In this document: positions 21,632 through 29,993 of the stretch, piece by piece
How the letters are laid out: every line of letters begins with the position of its first letter
Position numbering within the stretch: the first letter of the stretch is position 1
Assembly (NCBI GenBank): GCA_052174535.1
Contig: JBQMRQ010000004.1
Coordinates: forward strand, 1-35,017
Length of the DNA: 35,017 nt
Direction of reading: 5' to 3'
Source: Arsenophonus sp052174535
Lineage (GTDB): Bacteria > Pseudomonadota > Gammaproteobacteria > Enterobacterales > Enterobacteriaceae
Translations under genes and position numbers: made by a program
The notes under the pieces: model-generated
Told to the model about the DNA's origin: nothing
The model's database searches: none
The model's input: only the letters and a program-made list of their open reading frames with translations

Positions 21632-22144
21632 TTATATTGTTTTAAAACGCCATAATTTATCGATGCCAACTTTTATTCCTATTCTTGGTGTTGCAATATA
21701 TTTTGGTTGAATAGTGGAGCTATAAACACAAAAATCATGACATTGCGTTAAATCAATCTGGTTATTATATTTTGTAATATTTAACTTTTTACATAACTTG
21801 CCCGGACCGTCTAAAGAAAGACGGATAGGGCTGTATAAATCAATGCCTCGAATTAAAACTGCAGCTGGAAAGCCTTCATGTTCAGTCACAATATTCAAAC
21901 AATAATATATCCCATAAATAAGATAAATATAGGAAAACCCAGCGGCACCAAACATGACCATTGTTCGTGCAGTACAACCTCTTGTGGCATGACAGGCCGG
22001 ATCATACTGCCCTATATAGGCTTCAACTTCGTTGATAACACCGTAAAAGTCAGAAAACTTTAAAACCTTTCCTAGTAAATCCTTTGCTACACAAAGCGTA
22101 CCACGCTCATAAAATGAGCGTGGTAAAATAACATGAGTAGACAT
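21632..22144 (-). CDS. 3-methyladenine DNA glycosylase, AAG/MPG family
   Basis: AAG-family enzymes excise alkylated purines such as 3-methyladenine and hypoxanthine and start base-excision repair. At 170 residues it is slightly short for the family (roughly 180-200) but has all core blocks: LLGKVL, the active-site EVEAYIG (general-base Glu at residue 41, Tyr43), DPACHATRG (His52), MFGAAGFSYIYLIYGIYYCL, FPAAVLIRG, LDGPGKLCKKLNI and the closing TPRIGI...DKLWRF. E. coli lacks this family and uses Tag and AlkA. The wording resembles proteins I recall from Rickettsia and other alphaproteobacteria, so transfer is possible. The first codons contain a perfect 12-bp inverted repeat. The ribosome binding site is weak (GGA 13 nt upstream). 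It stands alone in non-coding DNA, and the intact frame implies selection. Confidence 0.93.
   Translation of the reverse strand: MSTHVILPRSFYERGTLCVAKDLLGKVLKFSDFYGVINEVEAYIGQYDPACHATRGCTARTMVMFGAAGFSYIYLIYGIYYCLNIVTEHEGFPAAVLIRGIDLYSPIRLSLDGPGKLCKKLNITKYNNQIDLTQCHDFCVYSSTIQPKYIATPRIGIKVGIDKLWRFKTI
22099..22125 (-). repeat. Perfect 12-bp stem with 3-nt loop inside the glycosylase 5' coding region
   Basis: TACCACGCTCAT-AAA-ATGAGCGTGGTA. In the mRNA the stem covers codons for about residues 7-15 (LPRSFYERG). It is GC-rich against its surroundings and begins about 20 nt into the coding sequence. It should fold strongly and could dampen translation or stabilise the message. Confidence 0.85.
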
Positions 22145-22488
22145 ATCAATTAATCCATAAGTATATTGATCTCAACATTAAGCAGTTAAGCTAATATTTG
22201 TACTATCATCATACCCAATCAACTCTGTTGACTAAAAAGTAAACGTCATAGTTCCGGGTAATTCTTGCCTACCTTTTTGTTTACTAAATTTGATACCTTC
22301 CTAATAGTCTTTTAAGGTACCTTGTTTCTTTTATTCTTGTCATAGCTGCTCTTGAATAATCATCGATATCATCCCCAATATGCAAATTTCTTTGCATTAG
22401 AAGTATATTCTCGTTCTGAAATAAAAGATTAATCCTTAGAATAGCTCAGATTACAATACTCACACTCATTGAGCAAACCTGTTATCTA
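22145..22488. other. Non-coding DNA upstream of the glycosylase gene
   Basis: No gene recognised. It presumably contains the promoter for the minus-strand glycosylase gene, but no -35/-10 pair stands out in the AT-rich sequence. Confidence 0.3.
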
Positions 22489-22806
22489 CTAACTTAATTT
22501 TAATATGTCTTGGATATAAATATGCTTCATTATCATTTCCATAAGTATAACATATCGATGGATGATATCCTCCTTTGCCCGAAATTGTCGTGATATCAAC
22601 CAATAAGAATCCCCCTGTATATAGACAGATTCTCTTGCCAATTCTAGATCAAGAAAACAATCTAATAAATTATGTCCTATAAGGATATAACGAAGTTTTA
22701 TTTTAAAAAACAATACCAGTATCATCACTACTAACAAGTTGTTGTTATCGTATTCTAGTTGCCGTTGCATGACAAAAATCGTATATCTTAAAAATCTAAA
22801 TGTCAT
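22489..22806 (-). CDS. Hypothetical open frame of 105 codons
   Basis: One of the few long open frames outside the named genes. It begins MTFRFLRYTIFVMQRQLEYD, has a hydrophobic stretch (LLVVMILVLFF, about residues 24-34) that could span a membrane, and ends with a charged region (ARESVYIQGDSYWLISRQFR). No ribosome binding site precedes the first ATG, and the internal Met13 is no better. I recognise no family. A large inverted repeat lies directly upstream (22821-22903). In DNA this AT-rich a single 105-codon frame could be chance or part of a dead gene. Confidence 0.25.
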   Translation of the reverse strand: MTFRFLRYTIFVMQRQLEYDNNNLLVVMILVLFFKIKLRYILIGHNLLDCFLDLELARESVYIQGDSYWLISRQFRAKEDIIHRYVILMEMIMKHIYIQDILKLS

Positions 22807-22820
22807 CAGATTTTCTGAGA

Positions 22821-22903
22821 AGCTCTAGTGCTCGATAACGGTGTAGAGATGCAATTTCTGATATCGTCTTCACCGAAGATAGTATATTCGAGCACTAGTA
22901 GCT
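22821..22903. repeat. Large inverted repeat, about 83 bp, with inner stems
   Basis: The outer arms AGCTCTAGTGCTCGA and TCGAGCACTAGTAGCT pair perfectly except for one bulged T. An inner CGGTG / CACCG stem and an inner AGAGAT-gca-ATTTCT hairpin lie inside. The fold resembles a structured RNA or a recombination-site hairpin. It lacks tRNA features and has no flanking T-run. Confidence 0.7.
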
Positions 22904-23789
22904 ATACAGATCTAGCTAAATAAAACTATCGATTTTATTACTAATGGATTAAGATCATACAACTTACAAAGTTTTTCAAAATTATAAAAATCTATTGCAA
23001 TGGAATTGCAATCACCAAGGAATGTTTAAACAAACTATCACATGTTGAGAAATTATTTTTATCAAAAAATCTTATCCTGAAGGATAAACCTCAACTTTAT
23101 TTTCATAATGCTTAAAATCCCAACGTGAATATTTCACTTTTGTTTTTGAAATTTAACCGTAGCTTATTAATTTTTTTTAAACGAGAGAAACCGCGCTTAT
23201 TACAATGACTACTCTAGTGATAACCCAGTAGATCGCTTGCATGCTTATCAATCAGCATAGTTTTTATTCTCATTGTGTTCTGATTTTTAATTTACCAGTT
23301 ATTACCTTTTTATTCTAACTCATCCCTGCTTATTACCTTTCTTATCATTCAGATATACTTTTACTGTAGAGGTTTCTCTCATGCATTTTTATCACACTAC
23401 CAATTTTACACCTTTACATTTAATCTCATTAGCAATATTGCTGCCTCAGTACATTATTTTTGTTTTGTTTTCATGATGCACAGTGTGATATAATTTTACT
23501 GTTTATTTTTCGTCTCAAACGGGTAATTTATTCGTTCAAACTTAACTATTTCAAACAGATTTACATAAATAATTAAGCATATGTTTAAACTGTTCTTTTT
23601 TGAGCAATATTATGAGTAGCTATATTTAACGTTGTGACCCATTTTTATTCAGATTTCCAGAAAATCTTTTACATAATTTCTGCAGGTCTTTTTTACGAAT
23701 ACTTGATATACTCAGCAGTATTATAAAAAAGATGCAATCAGATAGAATCTTATAATGTAAGAATCAGGGTACCTACCGGTAGTGGGAGT
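22904..23789. other. Non-coding or decayed DNA, nothing identified
   Basis: About 890 bp of AT-rich DNA with only short frames. Scattered readable phrases on the minus strand near 23080-23250 (for example SRWDFKHYENKVEVYPSG) hint at former coding DNA, but no family could be named. Confidence 0.3.
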
Positions 23790-24345
23790 ACATGCCGCCG
23801 TTTCAAGGATGTTCCTGATCTAAGTACTGTTTTATATTCTGCAATATATTAATATTAAAGGAATTCAGCAAGATGCTGTAATAAATCTCTTAGAGATTCT
23901 AAACTAGGTAAATCAGAAAGACAACACGTAACTTCATCTGTTAGACAGACTACCAGCTTATCTGAAGCGATTTATGAGATCTTCCTCTAAAATAAATAAG
24001 GATAGACTGATTGAATTTTTCATAACGTTCTAAAAGAAATCCATATACAGTAACGTGTCCGATCCCAAGTTTTTAATTTTTTTGATACACAAGTATGATT
24101 TACTTCTAGTCACACGATTATCCTAGGTTTTGAGCAACTCGAATCAGCTCAAGGCAATGACAATGGATGCCTCTGCATTTAAGGTGAGAGGAATAACTGA
24201 AAGTATGCTTACTTATGAATTCATCATCTATACGGAACCTAGAGATTATCGTCATTTTTCCTACTCCATAGGAAAAAACAAAAATAACTGAACTGATAGA
24301 CCTGATTAATGCGATCAAGATAACTACTTCTACTTCTCTAACAAA
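23790..24345 (-). repeat. Unclassified dispersed repeat, copy 2 (D half)
   Basis: This aligns with 19390-19830 (shared 'taagtactgttttata', 'gattgaattttt', 'gaattcatcatctata') and, inverted, with 33330-33740. A 66-codon minus-strand frame (24318-24118) contains IDDEFISKHTF, matching GDEFIAKAYF in the inverted copy, so this was once the same protein. The family is not recognised. Confidence 0.55.
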
Positions 24346-24391
24346 AAAGAACCAAAAAAGAACATAGGATAATTTACTTCAAAAAATATCA

Positions 24392-24668
24392 GAATTATTA
24401 GCAAATCTAGTGTAGAATGGTCAGGCTATACCCATTCTATTCTAATGCTTCGTAAATTTATTATCCATCTTTAAATTGGATATTGCTTATCCATTAAAAT
24501 CAGAAGGTTAAATCCCTTAGCTAGTTCCAGTTATTCTTATCTGATAGTAGCAGTTTTAATACCATTTAAATGGTTATTTTACGAATCATAGTGCGTCGCA
24601 CATCAGCTTCATAGGCTAAATGTCTCGCAAAAGCCGACTTAATTAGATTCGTCGTTCTTATTAAAATG
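24392..24668 (-). mobile_element. IS256-family remnant f, inverted 3' part
   Basis: The terminal repeat gaattattagcaaatctagtg begins at 24392. The reverse complement keeps the decayed LRTTNLIES region (AAGAACGACGAATCTAATTA) that sits just after the FYDFP block in copy c. The fragment is cut at 24668, where IS1595-B begins. Confidence 0.83.
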
Positions 24669-25560
24669 CAATAAATAAAATAACACTACACTATAGAATC
24701 TACTTAATCATCCTTTAAATTAGCTAATATATAACTTATTAATATTTTAAATATGGAATTTCTTAGAATAACTCTCCAATTATCCATCGTTATTAGGCGA
24801 TGGTGATTAATTTATACTCCATAGCAAAGGGAGCTATCCTTTAGTTCTCTCTCAACAAAGGATGAACTCTTTATTAAAAATAATTTTAAAAAAACTAACA
24901 CTACAGATTTTATTTAACTCTTCAAGAATTTGATTGCTAATATGAACATTTCAATCTTGGGCGATTAAGGCAGCAACTTGTTCTTTCTTTTTATTTTTTC
25001 CTTATCCCGCGTCTTCTAACTTTCCTATGTGGGAAATAATAATTCTATTTAAAGGATCAAGAAAATATTTTCTAAAATTTAACAAATACTACTTAGTGCA
25101 CTTAAGTTGACTATCGCTGGTAAAGCAAGGAAGCAATAACACCCATCTAAAGGGTGTCTTTAAATCAATGCCTATCTATTTTAGTTACTTCCGTAAAGTC
25201 AAGTTATTAAATATAAATCGCAAATAACTAAACTATTTATCCTTGTGATATAATTTCCTCATCAGACTTCCAGTAAGATTATTAAATCTTTTCCTGCGAT
25301 TGAAGATTTTATAACAATATCGCTGAACCCCAATGAATTTAGCTAACTGGGAATAATTCATTGTGTAATATAAATAAAATAAAGTGGATTGAGTTGATTC
25401 AATACATGAATCAAGGTTATCTAACAGATAACCACCAAGCCAAACTAATGAGATGCAGTTTTATGTTAGTAGGGAGTGAGAAAAGAGTATATTTGATCTG
25501 TATGACAGTTTGCTTTCATTATAACCTCTGCAGATAAATCCTACTTACAGTATAAGGGAT
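24669..25560 (-). mobile_element. IS1595-family remnant B
   Basis: This aligns with IS1595-C over about 890 bp, from 'aatctacttaatcatcc' to the terminal 'ttacagtataagggat'. About 60 bp of one end is missing at the junction with IS256-f. There are many stops and frameshifts in the minus-strand transposase. Confidence 0.8.
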
Positions 25561-25600
25561 CTCCTAACAAATAATAACCTTTGTTAACCATAACCGATCG

Positions 25601-25650
25601 TTAACATCATCTTATTTTACCTTTTAAAAGGTAAAATAAGATGATGTTAA
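25601..25650. repeat. Perfect 50-bp palindrome without spacer
   Basis: Both 25-bp arms match exactly, centred between 25625 and 25626. The left arm starts TTAACATCATCTTATTTTAC and the centre is CCTTTTAAAAGG. It lies 40 bp beyond the end of IS1595-B and just before the IS481-B remnant. Symmetry stops abruptly at both edges (G at 25600, T at 25651). Confidence 0.97.
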
Positions 25651-25659
25651 TTTTCACAG

Positions 25660-26372
25660 AAATATTCTCCATCGTTTAACGATGACCAACCCAGGCGTCA
25701 GCTTATAGGGATAGCTGCAATTGTTTTTCTGAAAAAAATATTTCCCTTCCTCTTCACGATATGCTAGCAAGTAGCCCCCTATATAAATTCCTAAATCCTA
25801 TATTGATCTCTATCTAGTCTAAATTCCTATTTATACAGGAGCAGGAGAAATTTGCATAAAATGAGGCAGGAAGAAGCTATGAAGTCGATGCATAAAATAT
25901 TTAAAAGCTACGAGATTACTTATCTTCAGGTAAGATGTGAAGTATCTTCCAAAAATGCTAAACAAAATTCATGATGTTATCTTTTTATAAGTAAAAATCT
26001 AGATCGCATCATATGCACTTAATGATTTTTATTCATCTTTGCAAGGCAAAGATTGAAGCTAATATTTGACGTTTTTTACATGATCTTAATTTAATATATT
26101 CTTAGATATCCATGAGGTATTTATAAAAAAATAGCAAAAAATTTACAAATTATCTTTTTTGGTCTGTAAAAATTCTTAGATACTATAAAACAGGAATTCA
26201 AAGCGTTTCTGTACAGATCTTATAATCATTCTATATCGATATTCCTAGTTGTACAACCAGGAATTACCTCAATCAATATTGACTAATAAAACTCTATTGC
26301 AGTCTATGAAATATTGGTTTAAATTAACCCTGAATTATTAAAAAATCATACTATCTTCCTGATGTTAATAAC
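25660..26372 (+). mobile_element. IS481-family transposase remnant B
   Basis: It aligns with the second half of IS481-A. Broken frames give EKNISLPLHDMLAS and YKFLNPILIS (family: RKTLLLPLDDLLA...EFLNPNVSRS), the 'tttaaaagctacgag' block, and the C-terminal YIDIPSCTTRNYLNQY region. The element-like DNA ends near 26370 (ctatcttcctgatgtta). The N-terminal half is absent on the IS1595 side. Confidence 0.82.
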
Positions 26373-26493
26373 TAGTGTAAATGACTAAATTAAATAAAAA
26401 ATTTCATTAGTAATTAATTTTTAATCGTATAATTAAAGATTAATAATATTATTGTATTAAATGTAATTTTTTAATTTTATAAAAATATTTTTT

Positions 26494-26610
26494 ATGAAAA
26501 AATTATTTTTTAATTTTAGTAAAAAACTGGCAATGCTTTTGCCATGTATATATTTTCTGATAAAACCATTTACTGGTAATGAGAAAGCTGCTCCTATGTT
26601 GAGATTTTAG
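26494..26610 (+). CDS. Possible small protein, 38 residues, upstream of sixA
   Basis: The frame reads MKKLFFNFSKKLAMLLPCIY, then FLIKPFTGNEKAAPMLRF, and stops at 26608-26610, 28 bp before sixA. It starts like a secretion or membrane leader: basic N-terminus, then a hydrophobic run at about residues 12-23. No ribosome binding site is visible. The 3' half is less AT-rich than the flanks. It could be a real small membrane peptide, the tail of a lost gene (E. coli has fadJ here), or chance. Confidence 0.3.
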   Translation: MKKLFFNFSKKLAMLLPCIYFLIKPFTGNEKAAPMLRF

Positions 26611-26630
26611 TAAACATATATTACTAATAT

Positions 26631-26635
26631 GGAGG
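26631..26635 (+). promoter_or_regulatory. Ribosome binding site of sixA
   Basis: GGAGG ends only 3 nt before the ATG at 26639. This is strong pairing with unusually short spacing. The MQVFIMRHG start is conserved, so the start codon is not in doubt. Confidence 0.65.
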
Positions 26636-26638
26636 AAT

Positions 26639-27142
26639 ATGCAAGTTTTTATTATGCGTCATGGTGACTCATCGTTAAATGCAATTAATAATAAAGAAAG
26701 CGAACTTACTATTAAAGGAATAAATGAGTCTAAATTAATGGCCAAGTGGCTAATACAACAAAATTCAGTGTTTGAGCAAGTTTTTACTAGCCCATACGTA
26801 AGAGCAATACAAACTTATAAAGCAATGCAACCATTATTATCATGTTCAAGTGAACATGAAGTATTAGCAGAACTTACTCCTAATGGAGATCCGCAATTTA
26901 TTGCTAATTATTTACAATTACTTTCCTATGTAGGTATAAAAACAATATTGATTATTTCTCACTTGCCTTTAGTTAGTTATTTGATATCAGCTTTATGTCC
27001 ACAAGAAATTCCACCTATGTTTGCTACATCTACAATTGCTTATGTAGAGATGAATACAGAAATCCAGCATTCTGAATATAGATGGCAACGGAGACCTTCT
27101 CAAATATTGCAAGGTGCTAATAAAATAGGGTTATATTTCTAG
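26639..27142 (+). CDS. sixA: Phosphohistidine phosphatase SixA
   Basis: SixA removes phosphate from phosphohistidine; in E. coli it was linked to the HPt domain of ArcB and more recently to the nitrogen PTS protein NPr. At 167 residues it is close to the E. coli protein (161). The histidine-phosphatase fold is clear: RHG at residues 7-9 with nucleophile His8, Arg55 in SPYVRA, and the second histidine His108 in ISHLPL. FEQVFTSPYVRA and LCPQEIPPMFATS also match the enteric protein. Its position before prmB-aroC mirrors the E. coli order. Upstream fadI-fadJ are gone and a dead IS481 ends 120 bp before the small frame in front of it. Survival of a regulatory phosphatase in such a reduced region suggests that a phosphorelay or nitrogen PTS is still in use. 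Confidence 0.95.
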   Translation: MQVFIMRHGDSSLNAINNKESELTIKGINESKLMAKWLIQQNSVFEQVFTSPYVRAIQTYKAMQPLLSCSSEHEVLAELTPNGDPQFIANYLQLLSYVGIKTILIISHLPLVSYLISALCPQEIPPMFATSTIAYVEMNTEIQHSEYRWQRRPSQILQGANKIGLYF

Positions 27143-27945
27143 TTTGATTTCATGTGTTGTCTACGCTGAGTTTCATCTGCTTAGATCAAGATTAGTAATA
27201 AAGCGCTACTACTTAAAACTTTAAAAGCTTCATGAAAGCAATAATATTTAAAATGTTGAGCAAATCAAAAGGAAATTTTCTATTTTAAAATATGCTTTCA
27301 TATAACCCTGCATAATATTCACATAATAGATATTTTCTTTAGCAGAAAACTGCGATTAATAATTTTTTAATTTTTGTTCAGCTTATTATTTTAGTAAGTT
27401 ATATAACCTAAAAAATAATTCGAAACTATAATTAACTATAATCACTTTGATATATTTTTAATTTAAAAAAATTAATATCGGTTTATAACTATAAAACTAG
27501 TTCATCTTATTCAAGCACAGGTTAATATTCATATAAAAATAATAACTAGTATTAAGTTTCCTCTTGTAGAAAATATTTTATTACAAGTTTTAATTTTATT
27601 TAATATGGCATGATGGTCGATGACTAATAATATTATATATTAAAAGATTAACTCCAGTAATCAATTATTTAATCATAAAAATTTTCCTTATTACTTAATT
27701 TAAACTTATTTTTAATGTTATTTTATTAATCCATTAGTCAACTACTCTATTAAGTTCATCTTAATTCCCTGTTATTATATTCCTTTATAATCAGCAAGTT
27801 TTATAAACTATTGTTAATATTTTAATGTTAATTAACATGATTGGTATAAAATTTCTTAATAATAACCTTATTTTCTTAGGTGTTTACCTTAGTAAAACAT
27901 CCGGTAATTAAATATATGAACTTTGTATTAGCTAGAAAGGGCGTC
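27143..27945. other. Extremely AT-rich DNA between sixA and the prmB remnant
   Basis: About 800 bp of roughly three-quarters A+T with no open frame of note. E. coli has smrB, divergent from prmB, in this interval. I looked for SmrB motifs on the minus strand and found nothing firm. A minus-strand word resembling VMHGHGKHIL near 27600 is too weak to claim. Confidence 0.35.
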
Positions 27946-28600
27946 TTAGAGACAATTTTTCTTAATTAAGCGTTTACTAAACTACATACAATTCAATATA
28001 TGTTGCATTTGGTAATAAGTTAGTTTAATGCAGAAAATATTTATTACGCTTATGGAGCATGGAGAATTGTTAGAATGAAGATTTACAACTTATTTCCCCA
28101 TCATTTTTATTCTTGTAGATATCCATAGAACAATTTTAGGTTTCTAACTAACTTTAAGTAAACATTATCATATTGTTGAACGAATGTTGCTCAATATTAA
28201 TTAATATATTCCTATTGATTATTTAATCAATAAAGGCTAGTTTTATGGATATAAGTTTTATATTAATAAACGTATTTTGATCTCTTCTTCTACGATAGAA
28301 GAACTAATTAATTAATATTTTTCTGGCTCATTTATTATGAGCCGATAACTTTTTAATAAATATTTAGATATATAGTGGTACTATATGTATTTTTATTGCC
28401 TGTATCTATGTATTTCCACAAGCATAAATTGATGTAGTTGATATTTCTTTTGATATATTTATAGTACTAAATAAATATTATGCTAATAAATTCTCCAATT
28501 AGATTGAATTTATCTTATTTACTCGAACTTATTTTTGAGTATTTCATTGATTAAATCTATTAATGGTTACTAATGGCTATATTAACAAATGTTATTACTT
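27946..28600 (+). pseudogene. prmB: prmB pseudogene, N-terminal and SAM-binding part
   Basis: PrmB methylates a glutamine of ribosomal protein L3. Although riddled with stops, the frame follows E. coli PrmB almost continuously: KLHTIQYMLHLVIS (ELQTIQDMLRWSVS), FNAENIYYAYG (FSAANIWYGHG), HIVERMLLNIN (HRIVERVIRRVN), IPIDYLINKG (IPVAYLTNKA), YGYKFYINKRILI (CGHEFYVDERVLV), SGTICIFIACIYVFPQA (GSGCIAIACAYAFPDA) and IDVVDISFDIF (VDAVDISPDAL). It breaks off at VTNGYI, the former NPPY catalytic motif, where IS1595-C is inserted. The start codon has decayed to TTA at 27946. It is not functional. Confidence 0.9.
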
Positions 28601-28612
28601 TGCTCGAAGAGC

Positions 28613-29563
28613 GATTTGTATCCATACTGTATTTCAATTATTGCAGTTTTAAACAATCTTATATAAGCCAGATAATTGGATAAATAAACTGATTCCATAC
28701 CATAAAATCTACTTAGCTATCCTTTTAATCAACTAATATAATTGTCAATATTTTAAATATGGAATTTATTGCAATAATTTCTGATTCCCCAGCCTTATTA
28801 GGGGGTACTGATTAATTTTATGGTCGTTGTAAAAAGTTTTGCATCGTTCATCTTTATCTGAGAAAGAGATGAACTCTTTATCATAATCATCTTAAGAAAA
28901 AAGATAATATACTCTACATTAAACTCTTCAAGAATCTTATCGCTACATGACCTTTTTAATCTCGAGAGATTGAGACCGAAATTTGTTCTTTCATTTTATT
29001 TCTACTTTCCCACGTTTCTAGATTTCCTATGTAGAATATAATAATTCCCTTTAAAGGATCAAGAAAATATTTTGTTGACTTTAATAATACCACTTAATGC
29101 ACTTAAATTGACTGTTACTGCTAAAGCAAAAAAACAGTGATACTATCTAAACACCGATTTAAAATCAATGCCTGTTTGTTTTACTGACTTCCTTAAAGCC
29201 AAATTATTCAAAATACATTATAGATAACTAAATTATTTGTCCTTGTGATATAGTTTCAGTAGAGTAGACTTCCAGTAAAATTATTAAATGTTTTCCTGCA
29301 ATCGTGCATTTACAATATTATCTCTGGACTCTAATAAATTTCCCTAACAGGAAATATGTTCATCCTAATAATATGGGCAGGAAAATTAAATAAGTTGCTT
29401 CAATGCATGAATTAAGATTATCTAACAGATTATTATCGAACTAACTAATAAGATGCAATTTTATGTTGGTAGAGAGCGAGGAAAGAATCTCTTTGATCTG
29501 TATAACTGCTTGCTTTCATGCTAACCTATATAGCGAAAATTCTTCCTACAGTATAAGGGATTT
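28613..29563 (-). mobile_element. IS1595-family element C, inactive, inserted in prmB
   Basis: The most complete of the three copies, about 950 bp. It is bounded by imperfect inverted repeats, gtatccatactgta (28618-28631) and tacagtataagggat (29549-29563). The minus strand keeps text such as KGHVAIRFL and WLSRFHGM; the latter corresponds to the family's C-terminal W..RF.GV. An 11-bp direct repeat, tattaacaaat, occurs on both sides (28580-28590 and 29569-29579) but abuts neither end exactly, so it may or may not be the target duplication. There are many stops. Confidence 0.82.
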
Positions 29564-29568
29564 ATTTC

Positions 29569-29913
29569 TATTAACAAATTTTCCTAACATAATTTTATTA
29601 AGCTTCACTATATAGATGCTGAAGATATCTCTAATTTAGCAGCTGAATATCTGATAGAAGTTAAATTAGCTCTTATAGCAGGCTATAATGGTTTAAAACT
29701 TGTCAGACGAATTCTAACCAATACCTCAGTCTCCTAACAAAAAACGTAGTGCTTATTTATGAAGTTAGTAATAGTGTGTTATACCTTATTGAACAATATC
29801 TATATATTCCTTTTTACTTGGTTGAAGTTCGCTAATAAGAGCGATAAGGTGTTATTCTAACACAAAAATAACTTATTGAATATCAAAAGAAATTTAAATT
29901 TTTTAACAATTAA
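29569..29913 (+). pseudogene. prmB: prmB pseudogene, C-terminal part
   Basis: This resumes PrmB after the IS. It reads HYIDAEDISNLAAEY (E. coli PPYVDAEDMSDLPNEY), ALIAGYNGLKLVRRIL (LASGTDGLKLTRRIL), EVSNSVLYLIEQYLYIPF (EVGNSMVHLMEQYPDVPF) and LTQK, stop, LIEYQKKF (LTKEQLIAAREHF), ending with TAA at 29911-29913. The gap to aroC is 80 bp, as expected for the enteric prmB-aroC pair. The gene must have been intact in a fairly recent ancestor. Confidence 0.9.
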
Positions 29914-29993
29914 CAGTAATTATATTTTTCATGCAATGAATAATTTATTCATTAATTATTAATCTCAATGAGAAAACAGGAAATATAAAGGAG

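Noticed and set aside
22821..22903. Possible tRNA or tRNA remnant (length about right, TTCGAG word present)
   Set aside because: The outer stem is far longer than a 7-bp acceptor stem, and no anticodon arm or T-arm in the right place can be drawn.
27143..27945. smrB remnant expected from enteric gene order
   Set aside because: No continuous SmrB-like text could be read on either strand; the single resemblance is within chance.
28580..29579. tattaacaaat direct repeat as the IS1595-C target duplication
   Set aside because: The repeats lie about 23 bp and 5 bp from the inferred IS ends, and IS1595 elements usually give 8-bp duplications; recorded only as a possibility.
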